From NCBI RefSeq assembly GCF_000152905.1, contig NZ_CH672416.1, forward strand, positions 392,398 to 456,397: a stretch of DNA of 64,000 bases, read 5' to 3'. A program made the position numbers and the translations under genes. This document shows, in pieces, positions 8,600-16,366 of this stretch (positions are counted from its first letter, which is position 1; the number at the start of each line of letters is the position of its first letter). This stretch comes from Nitrobacter sp. Nb-311A (GTDB lineage Bacteria; Pseudomonadota; Alphaproteobacteria; Rhizobiales; Xanthobacteraceae). Below the pieces are notes generated by a model. The model did not search any database. It was not told the DNA's origin and was given only the letters and a program-made list of their open reading frames with translations.

Positions 8600-9427
8600 A
8601 TGCCGCTGCCCGCCGAATACACAGCACCAACGGCATTGAGGTCTCTTGGTCCGAATGTCTACAGCCGATTCCACCAGGTGACGGCGTGGCTTCAGCACGA
8701 GGCATTCGTGACTTGCGTCGGTTCCTGGCAGTGTGATGAAACGCCGCACATTTTTGTCAAAGGCGATTGGCTGACCCACCTCCACGTGCGCAGCTACAAC
8801 GTTTTTGCTCTCATTGACGCCGTGGGCGTCAAAGCAGCGCTTGTGGAGAACAAGTTAACCCGCGAGGGTTTGTTGAGGCTGCGGGAGCGCTTGGACGAAC
8901 TTGCGGGAAAATGGCCGCAAGTGTCGTTCGTTTCGTTTGCCGACAGCGTTCTTCTCAAAAGCAATTGGACGGTCGGGCACTACGAAAGCACCGTCAAATA
9001 CACTTTTGAACCGGAATTGCTGCTGTATCTCTACGTTGAAGTTCAGGCGGCATACCGAGACATTCTCGGCTTGAACGCCTATGGCGTTTTCACGCAGGGA
9101 AGCAATGAATACCACGATGACGGCGTGACGCATGTTTCCAAGAGTGGCAATCACATCTCGCTAAATAGCTTGGGTTTGCCGATTGCCCAGCTCATGGCAA
9201 TCGACGACGCCGCGCGTGCGGCGACTAGGTCCGGCGTTCACACCCCCGCCGACTTATATATGGACAAACAGTTTTATCGCTCCCTGCAGCTTGCTTATGC
9301 ATACCAGAAGATGAGAAGCCACGTCACAACTACGTTTCGCCGATGTCAGGCGAACTCGCCGAATATTTCTACGCTGACAGCGATGTCATATTGGACAACA
9401 TCAAAGCGCAAGAGGGGGAAGCCATGA
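8600..9427 (+). CDS. hypothetical protein of the HEPN operon, 275 aa
   Basis: I do not recognise the family. The protein is soluble and rich in aromatic residues. A segment around residues 73-96 runs from an Asp (FALIDAVG) to VENK, which has the spacing of a PD-(D/E)XK active site, but this is weak evidence. The stop TGA overlaps the next gene's ATG in an ATGA arrangement, which supports this frame to its end. However, the last 35 residues are unusually Ser/Thr/Lys-rich, while the +1-shifted frame over the same bases (9301-9423) reads like a natural acidic protein segment and runs straight into the next gene. A frameshift is therefore possible. Confidence 0.6.
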   Translation: MPLPAEYTAPTALRSLGPNVYSRFHQVTAWLQHEAFVTCVGSWQCDETPHIFVKGDWLTHLHVRSYNVFALIDAVGVKAALVENKLTREGLLRLRERLDELAGKWPQVSFVSFADSVLLKSNWTVGHYESTVKYTFEPELLLYLYVEVQAAYRDILGLNAYGVFTQGSNEYHDDGVTHVSKSGNHISLNSLGLPIAQLMAIDDAARAATRSGVHTPADLYMDKQFYRSLQLAYAYQKMRSHVTTTFRRCQANSPNISTLTAMSYWTTSKRKRGKP

Positions 9428-10110
9428 GCTATCAGACGGCCGCCCAAGCGAAAGAAAAATACACCGCTAAAATGGGCGACAAACTTGGGCCGCAGTTTCA
9501 CGAACTGCGCCAAGAGGTCATTTATCTGAACCGCAAGTGGATGGAGTATATTACCCTGTTCGGCACTAAGCCGACGCGCGTTCAGCTTATGAATGCAACC
9601 GCGCCGGTGTTTTTCCGGACCGTGCAGGATGTCTTTTACGACGATATGCTTTTGCACATAGCCCGGCTTACCGACCCGTCACAGATGGGGAAATTCTCAA
9701 ACCTGACCTTTCAAAATCTTTCCGACCTTATCAACGATGAAAAGCTAAAGGCAAAGGTCGACCCGCTGCTTAAGTCTGCGCTTGAGCAGTCGGAGTTCTG
9801 CCGCGATTGGCGAAACAAGCTGGTGGCCCATCGAGACTTAGACGTAGCCATCAACGGTACCGCCGACCAGATAAACGGCGGCACCCGAGAGCAAGTGAAT
9901 AAAATCATTGCAACACTGTCAGAAATCCTCAACGCCATTGAGCTTCACTTAACGGAGGGCAGTACGCATTACACTTTCGACGGTCACACCGGCGGAGCAA
10001 AGGACTTGCTGTTCTTCCTTGATGACGGAAAAAGACGCCACGACGAACGGCGCGCGCGCATTGTATCGAACAAGGCGACGCCTGACGACCTTGCAGCCCG
10101 TGATGTGTGA
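9424..10110 (+). CDS. AbiU2-like HEPN-domain protein
   Basis: A 228-residue protein resembling the HEPN_AbiU2 family, abortive-infection-type proteins whose HEPN domains are usually RNases. The body has the family pattern: a start with KLGPQFHELR, then FGTKPTRVQLMN, then APVFFRTVQDVFYDDMLLH, then IARLTDPS. The HEPN catalytic motif appears as WRNKLVAHRD, i.e. R-x5-H. I placed the start at 9424, not at the earlier ATG 9343, because it overlaps the stop of the upstream gene (ATGA), has a purine-rich GAGGGGGAA ribosome site, and gives the usual family length. Coupled translation with the 275-residue gene suggests a stoichiometric partner, perhaps a toxin-antitoxin-like pair. Confidence 0.75.
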   Translation: MSYQTAAQAKEKYTAKMGDKLGPQFHELRQEVIYLNRKWMEYITLFGTKPTRVQLMNATAPVFFRTVQDVFYDDMLLHIARLTDPSQMGKFSNLTFQNLSDLINDEKLKAKVDPLLKSALEQSEFCRDWRNKLVAHRDLDVAINGTADQINGGTREQVNKIIATLSEILNAIELHLTEGSTHYTFDGHTGGAKDLLFFLDDGKRRHDERRARIVSNKATPDDLAARDV

Positions 10111-10727
10111 GGAACGCGCTTGCTTGACGGCGGTTGCCGAGGACATAGAGCGAGACGTTCGAGACCACGTTCGGCACCCTGCAGCGAACCCTAGATCTGG
10201 GCCGAACGCTCTCCGAGGGGGCGAGCGTGGGCATGGGCGCGGCGGCGCGGGGGCTCGATACGGTGGAAACGTCATTACGGCAGTTGCCTGAGAGGCGGCC
10301 GCAAGCTGGCGCCAACGCCCGTGCCGTAGAATGGAGAGCCCTGCCCTCCGGAAAGTGGATGGGTAGGCGAGTGGATGGCAGGTAAAGAGGAGTAGACGGT
10401 TCAGATGGAGGGGAAACTGCCTTCTAAACTGAAATAGCGCCGGGCCAGCAGATGACCTCGCACAGTCGAAAGCGATATTTTGCAACGGCAGAAGCGAAGG
10501 CGGCTCGACTTCGGGACACAAGACTGGTACACACGAGCCGCTCGGGCGAGCGATAAGTCTCTGATTCTATTGATTTTGTTGAAGCTGCGCGGCAATCCCT
10601 CCCTCTCCGCCATTTCGCGGCTCCCCAAGCGAAGGAATCAGAACGGAGCGGCAGGGAGCGCGCCACGTCGCAGCGACATCCTCGGGTTTTAGATGGCGCG
10701 GCGGCGGAGTTAGAGACGGCGAGCTCT
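10111..10727. other. stretch without a convincing gene; possible coding remnant at 10149-10385
   Basis: No complete gene is evident. A plus-strand open frame from 10149 to the TAA at 10383-10385 reads like the end of an Ala/Arg-rich helical protein (containing TLDLGRTLSEG and LDTVETSLRQLPERR) but follows a stop and has no good start, so it may be a decayed gene. From 10386 to 10727 I see nothing I can support. Confidence 0.4.
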
Positions 10728-10988
10728 TTAAGGAAAAAGCCAGTTGCGAAGCTTGAGGGGCAATATGCCATATAGACTTTGCGCCTCAATCTTCCTCATC
10801 TCCCCGGGATTTTTGCGAACTCGCCAGATACGGATGTAAATTGCCAAAGAAGCAAAGGCAATGAGTCCCCAGACAAGAGGACCCCATATATGGCTGACCA
10901 CCCCTTCTCCTCGGTCCAGAGCAAACAATACGTCGAAGCAAAAGAGGAAGAACACAAAGAGCAGGCCCGCTTTTGGAGAGACCTCTAG

Positions 10989-12264
10989 CAGGCTGTTGAA
11001 GAAGTGTCCCGTCTGGCTTTCGGGATGGCTTAATCGCCGTTGTGATGAGATTTGGATTGAGCTGTCGAGCAGTTTGGCGTGGCCGTGGGACGGGGGGTCA
11101 TGCTGGCACCGCCATGAGCTTCGGCAGTCGCACCAGATTGTAAGCGGCGGCTGCGAAGGTGAAGGCCCATTCGACGCGGTCGCGGCCGCGGAAGCGGGTC
11201 TTGTCCTGGCGGGCGACCGTCTTGATCCAGCCGAAGGCTTCCTCAATGCGCTTGCGGATACGCTGGCTGACGGCATAGCCGCTGTGCCGCGTCGTGCGTC
11301 CGTCGATCGCCGAGCTTCGGCCTCTCGTGTTCTGCGCCACGTGCGGCGTCACCTTCATCGCGCGCAACTCATTGACGAAGTCCTCCGTGTCATAGGCCTT
11401 ATCAGCGCCAAGTGTGATGGCCAGGGGCCGGTCGGCGCGAGGTTCGATCATGTGCAACGCCGCCACCCGCTCGGCATGTCCGTCGGCCAGCGTCAGGCAG
11501 GCGTCGACCAACAGGCCGTGGCGGTTCTCCATCAGCCCATGACCCATGAAGCATAGCTTCGCCTCCTTGCCCTTGCCCTTCTTGTAGAGCCTTGCGTCCG
11601 GATCGGTGGTCGAGGCATGCGTGTCGTTAGTCCGCTTCTGGCCGTGGAAGTCGGCTTCGGCATTGCGCCCGACGCCGCCGGCCGGCGGCTCGCCAGAGCC
11701 GTCCTTCGGTTTGACGCTCTTCATCGAAGCCCAGGCCTCGATCAGCGTGCCGTCGACCGAGAAGTGATCTGTCGACAGCAGCTTCTTCACCTTGGGCTGG
11801 GCCAGCACCGCACTCAGGAATTTGGCCGCGATGTCGCCCTCAAGCAGCCGCTCGCGATTCTTCGAGAACACCGAATGGTCCCAGGCTGGATCGTCGACGC
11901 CGATGCCCACGAACCAGCGGAACAGAAGGTCGTATTCCAGCCGCTCCATAAGCAACCGCTCCGAGCGGATCGAGTAGAACGCCTGCAAGAGCATCGCCCT
12001 GAGCAACTTCTCGGGTGGGATCGACGGCCGCCCGAGTGGCGAGTACAGCGCCGCGAACTCCCGCTCCAAAGCGACAAGCCCTTCGTTCACCGTGACCCGG
12101 ATGGCGCGAAGCGGGTGGTCGCGTCGAACCCGCGCCTCCAGATCAACGTAGCTGAACAGCTCGCCAGTCAGATTGTCACCACCGCGCACTCATCATCTCC
12201 AAATCGCTTCGGAGCAATAAATCATGCTCACAGCTCGGCCGCGACTGGCTTTTTCAACAGCCTG
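10989..12264 (-). mobile_element. IS5-family insertion sequence, complete
   Basis: About 1,276 bp. Terminal inverted repeats begin CAGGCTGTTGAA on the left (from 10989) and read CAGGCTGTTGAA inward from 12264 on the right; 15 of the first 16 positions match. A 4-bp direct repeat CTAG flanks it at 10985-10988 and 12265-12268, the YTAR-type target duplication expected of the IS5 subgroup. It carries one transposase gene on the minus strand. Intact ends and an uninterrupted transposase suggest a recent or still functional insertion. Confidence 0.9.
11098..12189 (-). CDS. IS5-family transposase
   Basis: A 363-residue DDE transposase. The N-terminal domain has LGRPSIPPEKLLRAMLLQ and LEYDLLFRWFVG, typical of IS5. 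Candidate catalytic acids are Asp in FSVDGTLIEAWAS, Asp in LGADKAYDTEDF and Glu in RIEEAFGWIKT. The start is GTG at 12189, preceded at seven bases by GGAG; the ATGs just upstream are in another frame. It spans nearly the whole element and shows no frameshift, so the element is probably autonomous. Confidence 0.93.
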   Translation of the reverse strand: MRGGDNLTGELFSYVDLEARVRRDHPLRAIRVTVNEGLVALEREFAALYSPLGRPSIPPEKLLRAMLLQAFYSIRSERLLMERLEYDLLFRWFVGIGVDDPAWDHSVFSKNRERLLEGDIAAKFLSAVLAQPKVKKLLSTDHFSVDGTLIEAWASMKSVKPKDGSGEPPAGGVGRNAEADFHGQKRTNDTHASTTDPDARLYKKGKGKEAKLCFMGHGLMENRHGLLVDACLTLADGHAERVAALHMIEPRADRPLAITLGADKAYDTEDFVNELRAMKVTPHVAQNTRGRSSAIDGRTTRHSGYAVSQRIRKRIEEAFGWIKTVARQDKTRFRGRDRVEWAFTFAAAAYNLVRLPKLMAVPA

Positions 12265-12280
12265 CTAGGCGACCTTTCAT

Positions 12281-12673
12281 TCCCAAGCCTCCTGCAAACA
12301 TGGCGGCGTCAAGATAGGCGGCGTCAAGATATGTATTATCGAGCTTATTATTGACAAATTTGCGGAGGCTCTCGCCCGTCCCGGATCGCGAGGACCGTCC
12401 CGCTGATGGCTGCATCGCTGACCGCATGCTCAGCATCGCCCCTCATCCGCGCAAGGAAGGCGCCTGTCCTGGTCTTGCCAGGGCTTCATCGCCAGCGCGT
12501 CTCGTTCCTGAATGGATTTCCGCCCTTCGACCGAATCAGGATCACAAGTTCGTAAGACCCCATCAAAAACGTCTTGTTATCGCGTTTCGAGCGGCTTCCT
12601 GACATTTCCCCAGGTGGACAATCGCTGCCCATCCCCCTACACCGCGACCGACGCTGCGCAGCCAACGTGAGGG
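12281..12673. other. intergenic stretch at island/core junction, with a 15-bp tandem repeat
   Basis: It contains two perfect tandem copies of GGCGGCGTCAAGATA at 12302-12331, just upstream (on the minus strand) of the ribosome site of the interrupted membrane gene. The remainder up to the ctaG fusion gene has only short overlapping frames that resemble nothing. I place the change from accessory to core gene content here. Confidence 0.5.
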
Positions 12674-13606
12674 ATGGAGATGATGCCGCGCAATCGGAAG
12701 CATCTGAACGTTCTCCTGCCTGTCGTTGTCGTGCTTGGCATCATGCTCGGACTGGTCGCCTACGCGCCGACGCTGTATCGTGTATTCTGCGGCGCGACCG
12801 GGTACGGAGGAACGACGCAGCGGGCATATGCGGATCCGGCCGTCACCTCCAACAAGACCGTCACCGTTGCGTTCGACACCAACGTCGCGTCGGATCTTCC
12901 GTGGCGCTTCGAGCCCGAACAGCGTTCCGTGACGGTTCGTCTCGGCGAACAGAAAATGGTTTTCTTCACGGCCGAGAATCTGAGTAACGAGTCGATCGTC
13001 AGCCATGCCACGTATAATGTCACTCCGGACACCAGCGGACCTTATTTCAATAAAATTCAGTGCTTTTGTTTCAACGAGGAGCGTCTCGATCCACATCAGA
13101 AGATCGAGATGCCGGTTGTCTTTTTCGTCGATCCAGCCTTTGCCGAGGATCCCGACAACCGCGCTGTCGACACGATCACGCTCAGTTACACGCTCCTGCG
13201 GTCGGTGAATCCGTCGCAGAGCAAGAACCTGTCGCGCTTCCTTCCCAATGCGCCGCCTGATCCCATGCACGGCAAGCAGCTTTTCAGCGAGCGATGTACG
13301 GCATGTCACGCGCTGGATACCAACAAGGCAGGCCCTCTGCTGGGCGACGTGGTCGGCCGCAAGGCAGGCACTGTTCCCGGCTATCACTATTCGCCGGCGT
13401 TGAAGAACGCCGGTCTGGTCTGGTCGCAAGACAATCTGGACCGCTGGCTTGCCGATCCGAAGAAATTCGTGCCCGGCACCCGCATGCCGGTGCGCGTGCT
13501 GGATGCACCCTCTCGCCACGATCTCTTCGCCTATCTGCAGGCAGTGAGCGAGGAGCGCAAAAACCAGCTTAGGTCAAGCCCTCCTCCATCGGACGGAGAA
13601 TTTTGA
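12674..13606 (+). CDS. ctaG: Cox11/CtaG copper chaperone fused to a class I cytochrome c domain
   Basis: A 310-residue protein. Residues about 10-30 form one membrane anchor. Residues 60-180 match CtaG/Cox11, which delivers copper to the CuB site of cytochrome c oxidase subunit I on the periplasmic side; the copper-binding CFCF is at 130-133. The C-terminal part (about 196-295) is a mono-haem cytochrome c with CTACH at 208-212 and a likely Met ligand at 271 (GTRMP). Cox11 alone is usually about 190-200 residues, so this is a true fusion in one frame with no internal stop. It stands apart from any visible cytochrome oxidase operon. Start could be 12674 or the in-frame ATG at 12680; neither has a decisive ribosome site. 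Confidence 0.88.
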   Translation: MEMMPRNRKHLNVLLPVVVVLGIMLGLVAYAPTLYRVFCGATGYGGTTQRAYADPAVTSNKTVTVAFDTNVASDLPWRFEPEQRSVTVRLGEQKMVFFTAENLSNESIVSHATYNVTPDTSGPYFNKIQCFCFNEERLDPHQKIEMPVVFFVDPAFAEDPDNRAVDTITLSYTLLRSVNPSQSKNLSRFLPNAPPDPMHGKQLFSERCTACHALDTNKAGPLLGDVVGRKAGTVPGYHYSPALKNAGLVWSQDNLDRWLADPKKFVPGTRMPVRVLDAPSRHDLFAYLQAVSEERKNQLRSSPPPSDGEF

Positions 13607-13670
13607 GAGGACCATAAACGCAGAGGCCAGCGGACAGCACAGCTGGCCCGAGACAAATCGCCGACGTCTG

Positions 13671-13806
13671 CTAGAGCATGATCCCGACCCGAAGGGCCGC
13701 GCCAGTGCAAAGTGGAAACCGGTTTTTCGGAGAAGATCATGCTCAAGCAAAAAGATAAGCGACGAGTCTAATTCAAAGCGGTGGAAACAGACTCTAATAG
13801 AGACTC
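13671..13806 (-). repeat. dispersed repeat, family B (minus orientation)
   Basis: Read on the minus strand it contains AGAGTCTGTTTC, GACTCGTCGCTTAT, TTGAGCATGATCTT and ACCGGTTTCC, ending near GATCATGCTCTAG. The same series of blocks occurs in plus orientation at about 41901-41997. Matching blocks separated by variable spacers mark it as a degenerate dispersed repeat. The GATCATGCTC ends are partly palindromic. Confidence 0.7.
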
Positions 13807-13951
13807 CGGCCGGGGCGCTTGCCTATTGTAGAATCGATGGTGTGGCAGGCGCAGAATGGAACCTCCCGATAATGCAAATTCGATCGATTATTCGAACTTC
13901 CACTTCGCCGCTTTTCATCCGCGTGACTGGCGAAAAAATCGCACCTGAAAA

Positions 13952-14028
13952 TGGCGTCCCGGAAGGGAGTCGAACCCCTGACCCCAGGTTTAGGAAACCT
14001 GTGCTCTATCCAGCTGAGCTACCGGGAC
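13952..14028 (-). tRNA. tRNA-Arg (anticodon CCU)
   Basis: Read on the minus strand: a 7-bp acceptor stem GTCCCGG/CCGGGAC, D-loop AGCTCAGCTGGATAGAGC, anticodon stem CAGGT/ACCTG with a 7-base loop TTCCTAA giving anticodon CCU (reads AGG), a T-arm containing GGTTCGA, then discriminator G and encoded CCA. Its 3' end points toward the accessory region at lower coordinates. Confidence 0.95.
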
Positions 14029-14047
14029 TGAACGCCGAGTCGTGGCA

Positions 14048-14077
14048 CTTATCCGGCACATGAGCGTCTCGGGCAAG
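14048..14077 (-). promoter_or_regulatory. candidate promoter of tRNA-Arg
   Basis: On the minus strand CTTGCC (14077-14072), an 18-bp spacer and GATAAG (14053-14048), placing transcription start about ten bases before the tRNA 5' end. CTTG-type -35 boxes and -10 boxes lacking the last T are common in alphaproteobacteria. Seen by eye only. Confidence 0.4.
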
Positions 14078-14400
14078 CCCCAAGCATCCGATCCGAATCA
14101 AATTGCCGATTCAAGAGGCCGATGCCGACGCGCGGTCCATTCCAGCCCGGACCGAAGCTCTCGCCGGCAGGCGATCCGGCAAGACCACAGAATTACAGGG
14201 CGGGACTTGTTGTCATAACGGGGCGGCGACCGTTGCAGACGCCGGGCGCTCTTTGTTTTGAAAGTGCCTTCACCCGCAACCCGCAGCCACTCTCGCTTGC
14301 GGAATGGAGCGACAGCCTCTCCGCCCGCCAAAAGCGCCTTGTGAGTCTCATACGGCAACGTTATCTTTTGCGCGGGCTGGTTCGCAATCAGGAGACGGTC
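14078..14400. other. intergenic region upstream of the YidB-like gene
   Basis: No gene is recognisable. Open frames that run through here are extensions of the YidB-like frame or antisense shadows. The last 12 bases contain the AGGAG ribosome site of that gene. Confidence 0.5.
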
Positions 14401-14982
14401 ATGGGTTTGCTCGACGTCCTCAACGGAATGCAGAACGGCCCGCGCGGCCCAAGCAAACCCAGCGCGGAAGGCGAAAGCGGCGGCCTGTCGCCACTGACAT
14501 TGGCGATCCTCGCTGTGCTGGGATACAAGGCGCTGAAACATTTCACCGGGAGCCGGCCTGAACCTGGCACGACCACACCCCCTCCCCCCGCGCCCGAACG
14601 TACGGTCAACGCCGGCCTGCCCGGCGGCGGCACAGGCGACCTCGGCGACCTGCTGAAAGGCGGGCTTGGCGGGCTGCTTGCGGGCGGTGCAGCCGGAAGC
14701 ATTCTGAGCGGCGGGCTCAGCGACCTGCTGAACCAGCTTCAGAAGAAGGGCCATGGCGAGACAGCTAATTCCTGGGTCGGCCCGGGACCGAACAAGCAGA
14801 TCGCGCCGCGCGATCTCGCCGACGCGCTGGGCGCCGACCAGATCAACGCCCTGACAGCGCAGACCGGCCTGTCCCGGGACGAATTGCTCGCCGAATTGAG
14901 TCAGCACCTGCCCGAGGTCGTTCACCATCTGACCCCCGAGGGGCGCCTGCCGACGGAGAATGAGCTATCGCGACTGCTTTAG
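14401..14982 (+). CDS. YidB-like DUF937 family protein
   Basis: A 193-residue protein. The N-terminus (MGLLDVLNGM) and the C-terminal domain (about residues 120-193, with VGPGPNKQIAPRDLADALG, then TGLSRDELLAELS and LTPEGRLP) match the YidB/DUF937 family, whose function is not well defined. Between them lie a short hydrophobic segment (LTLAILAVLGYKAL), a Pro/Thr-rich linker and a Gly/Leu-rich low-complexity stretch. The ATG at 14401 is preceded by AGGAG at seven bases; longer in-frame starts upstream lack this. It is followed by a small stress-type membrane protein gene in the same direction. Confidence 0.8.
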   Translation: MGLLDVLNGMQNGPRGPSKPSAEGESGGLSPLTLAILAVLGYKALKHFTGSRPEPGTTTPPPPAPERTVNAGLPGGGTGDLGDLLKGGLGGLLAGGAAGSILSGGLSDLLNQLQKKGHGETANSWVGPGPNKQIAPRDLADALGADQINALTAQTGLSRDELLAELSQHLPEVVHHLTPEGRLPTENELSRLL

Positions 14983-15070
14983 GATCGCTGACCCCTGCGG
15001 GAGTCGTCCCTGGGCCGACTGATCTCGCGGAGAGTTCACCATCACGATCACGCTGAGGAGGGCTTCCGTC

Positions 15071-15343
15071 ATGAGCGGTATTCTCTGGATCATTCTGGTC
15101 GGCTTCGTCGCAGGGGTTATCGCAAAATTCCTGTCCCCCGGCCCGAACAACCCGAGCGGATTCATTCTCACCACGGCGCTCGGCGTCGCCGGTGCATTCC
15201 TCGCCACTTTCATCGGGCAGTCGATCGGTCATTACAGTCCCGATCAGGGTGCAGGCTTCATCACCTCGACCATCGGCGCGGTGGTGGTGCTGTTCATCTG
15301 GAACAGGCTGGTCGCCCGCGGCGTGATTTCCGGTCCGAGATAG
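15071..15343 (+). CDS. GlsB/YeaQ/YmgE family small membrane protein
   Basis: A 90-residue protein with three hydrophobic segments (about residues 3-20, 33-50 and 63-81) and the family's Gly-rich pattern (SGILWIILVGFVAGVIAKFL, then TTALGVAGAFLATFIG, then TSTIGAVVVLFIW). The family, also called transglycosylase-associated, is linked to envelope and general stress responses, but its molecular role is unclear. A strong GAGGAGG ribosome site lies about nine bases before the ATG. Confidence 0.88.
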   Translation: MSGILWIILVGFVAGVIAKFLSPGPNNPSGFILTTALGVAGAFLATFIGQSIGHYSPDQGAGFITSTIGAVVVLFIWNRLVARGVISGPR

Positions 15344-15428
15344 CAATCCCGTTCTCGGGCGAAGTCTTGAGGGGCGGCGCGATCAAAGGGACGCGTGCCG
15401 AAACGGCGCAGGCACGAGACTGCCGGTG

Positions 15429-16211
15429 ATGACGGCCCGATATCTCCGCATGCGCCATATTTTATTCGGGGCGCTGTTTTGCGGGTTTTCGTTTGCCAAG
15501 GCCGCGCCAGCGCTCGCCGACGGTTGCCAATTGGTCATTCAGGGTGAAGGCGTCGTGAGCGCTGTTATTGACCAGCGGACGCTCCGCCTCGAAGATGGCC
15601 GCGACATCAGGCTCGCAGGGGTCGAAGTGGTCGCCGGAGAACCGGCCAATCGTCGGCCGGCGCTCGCGGCGCTGATCGGCCGCCGCGTGACCCTGCGCGG
15701 GGAGCGCGACGATCCGGATCGCTATGGCCGGCAAACCGCCTTCATATATCTCGGAACGTCCACGAGTTCGGTCCAGAGCGATCTTCTGGCACGCGGCGAA
15801 GCGCTTGTGTCTGCCGAGGTCTCCGACAAGTCGTGCGCAGCGGAACTCGCAGCCGCCGAAGCGGCGGCGCGTCAGACCCGACGTGGAACTTGGGCGGAAT
15901 CGTCCGTCGTCAAAAGCGCCGAACGTCCGGACGATATTTTGGCGCGTATTGGGCAGTTCGCCATCGTGGAAGGCTATGTCCGGTCTGTCAGGGCTGTCGG
16001 CGGCACCATATATCTGAACTTCGGCCCCCGCTGGACACGAGACTTTGCTGCGACTATTTCAAGACGCATAATGCCATCTTTCGAGGCGGCAGGTATAGCG
16101 CCGATGTCTTTCGAACAACGGCGGATCCGTGTCCGTGGCTGGATCGAACGGCGCGGAGGACCGCGGGTCGAGGTGCTCCGGGTTGGGCAGATCGAAGTGG
16201 CCCATGACTAG
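15429..16211 (+). CDS. secreted thermonuclease-like (SNase-fold) protein
   Basis: A 260-residue protein. It has an N-terminal signal peptide (about residues 8-30, ending APALADG) and an SNase/TNase-like domain at about 40-150: the DGRDIRLAGVEV strand equals the family's RLxGID segment, followed by LRGERDDPDRYGRQTAFIYL and LLARGEALV. A second beta-rich region follows (about 170-258). The classical catalytic Arg-Glu-Arg set is not clearly complete, so nuclease activity is uncertain. I use ATG 15429; a GTG at 15426 is an equally placed alternative. Confidence 0.75.
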   Translation: MTARYLRMRHILFGALFCGFSFAKAAPALADGCQLVIQGEGVVSAVIDQRTLRLEDGRDIRLAGVEVVAGEPANRRPALAALIGRRVTLRGERDDPDRYGRQTAFIYLGTSTSSVQSDLLARGEALVSAEVSDKSCAAELAAAEAAARQTRRGTWAESSVVKSAERPDDILARIGQFAIVEGYVRSVRAVGGTIYLNFGPRWTRDFAATISRRIMPSFEAAGIAPMSFEQRRIRVRGWIERRGGPRVEVLRVGQIEVAHD

Positions 16212-16366
16212 AAGCGGCCCGGTTTCTGCGGAAGCCAACGTCTAAAGGTAGGCTACGCTGGCGTAGTAAGATTCAGCGGTTGAATGTCAGCATTTGCAGT
16301 CAGGCTTGCTGAACAAGTTGCGACTGCTGAAATCGAATCTTCCATCCGAGGGAGAATGTTGCGACC

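Larger units (their letters stand above)
10728..12280 (-). pseudogene. small membrane-protein gene split by an IS5-family element
   Basis: The 3' part (10728-10988) encodes EVSPKAGLLFVFFLFC and onward, with two hydrophobic segments (one about GLLFVFFLFCFDVLFAL, one about WGLIAFASLAIYIRIW), a charged tail and a stop at 10728. The 5' part lies beyond the element: an AGGAGG ribosome site near 12288-12293, ATG at 12278-12280 and codons for MKGRL. Removing the IS and one CTAG copy joins codon 5 (CTA) to GAG in frame, giving an intact protein of about 87 residues. The gene is therefore interrupted after five codons. The family is unknown to me; it is an inner-membrane protein by appearance. Confidence 0.75.

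Noticed and set aside
9343-9423. Upstream ATG 9343 as start of the AbiU2-like HEPN gene
   Set aside because: ATG 9424 overlaps the previous stop (ATGA), has a strong purine-rich ribosome site and gives the usual family length. The upstream frame is kept only as a possible frameshift finding.
12563-13519. Minus-strand frame opposite the Cox11-cytochrome c gene
   Set aside because: The plus strand carries copper and haem motifs in one frame; the minus frame is a composition shadow.
13842-14063. Plus-strand open frame across tRNA-Arg
   Set aside because: It contains the well-known spurious translation of an antisense tRNA (EGSRTPDPRFR). The tRNA explains the sequence.
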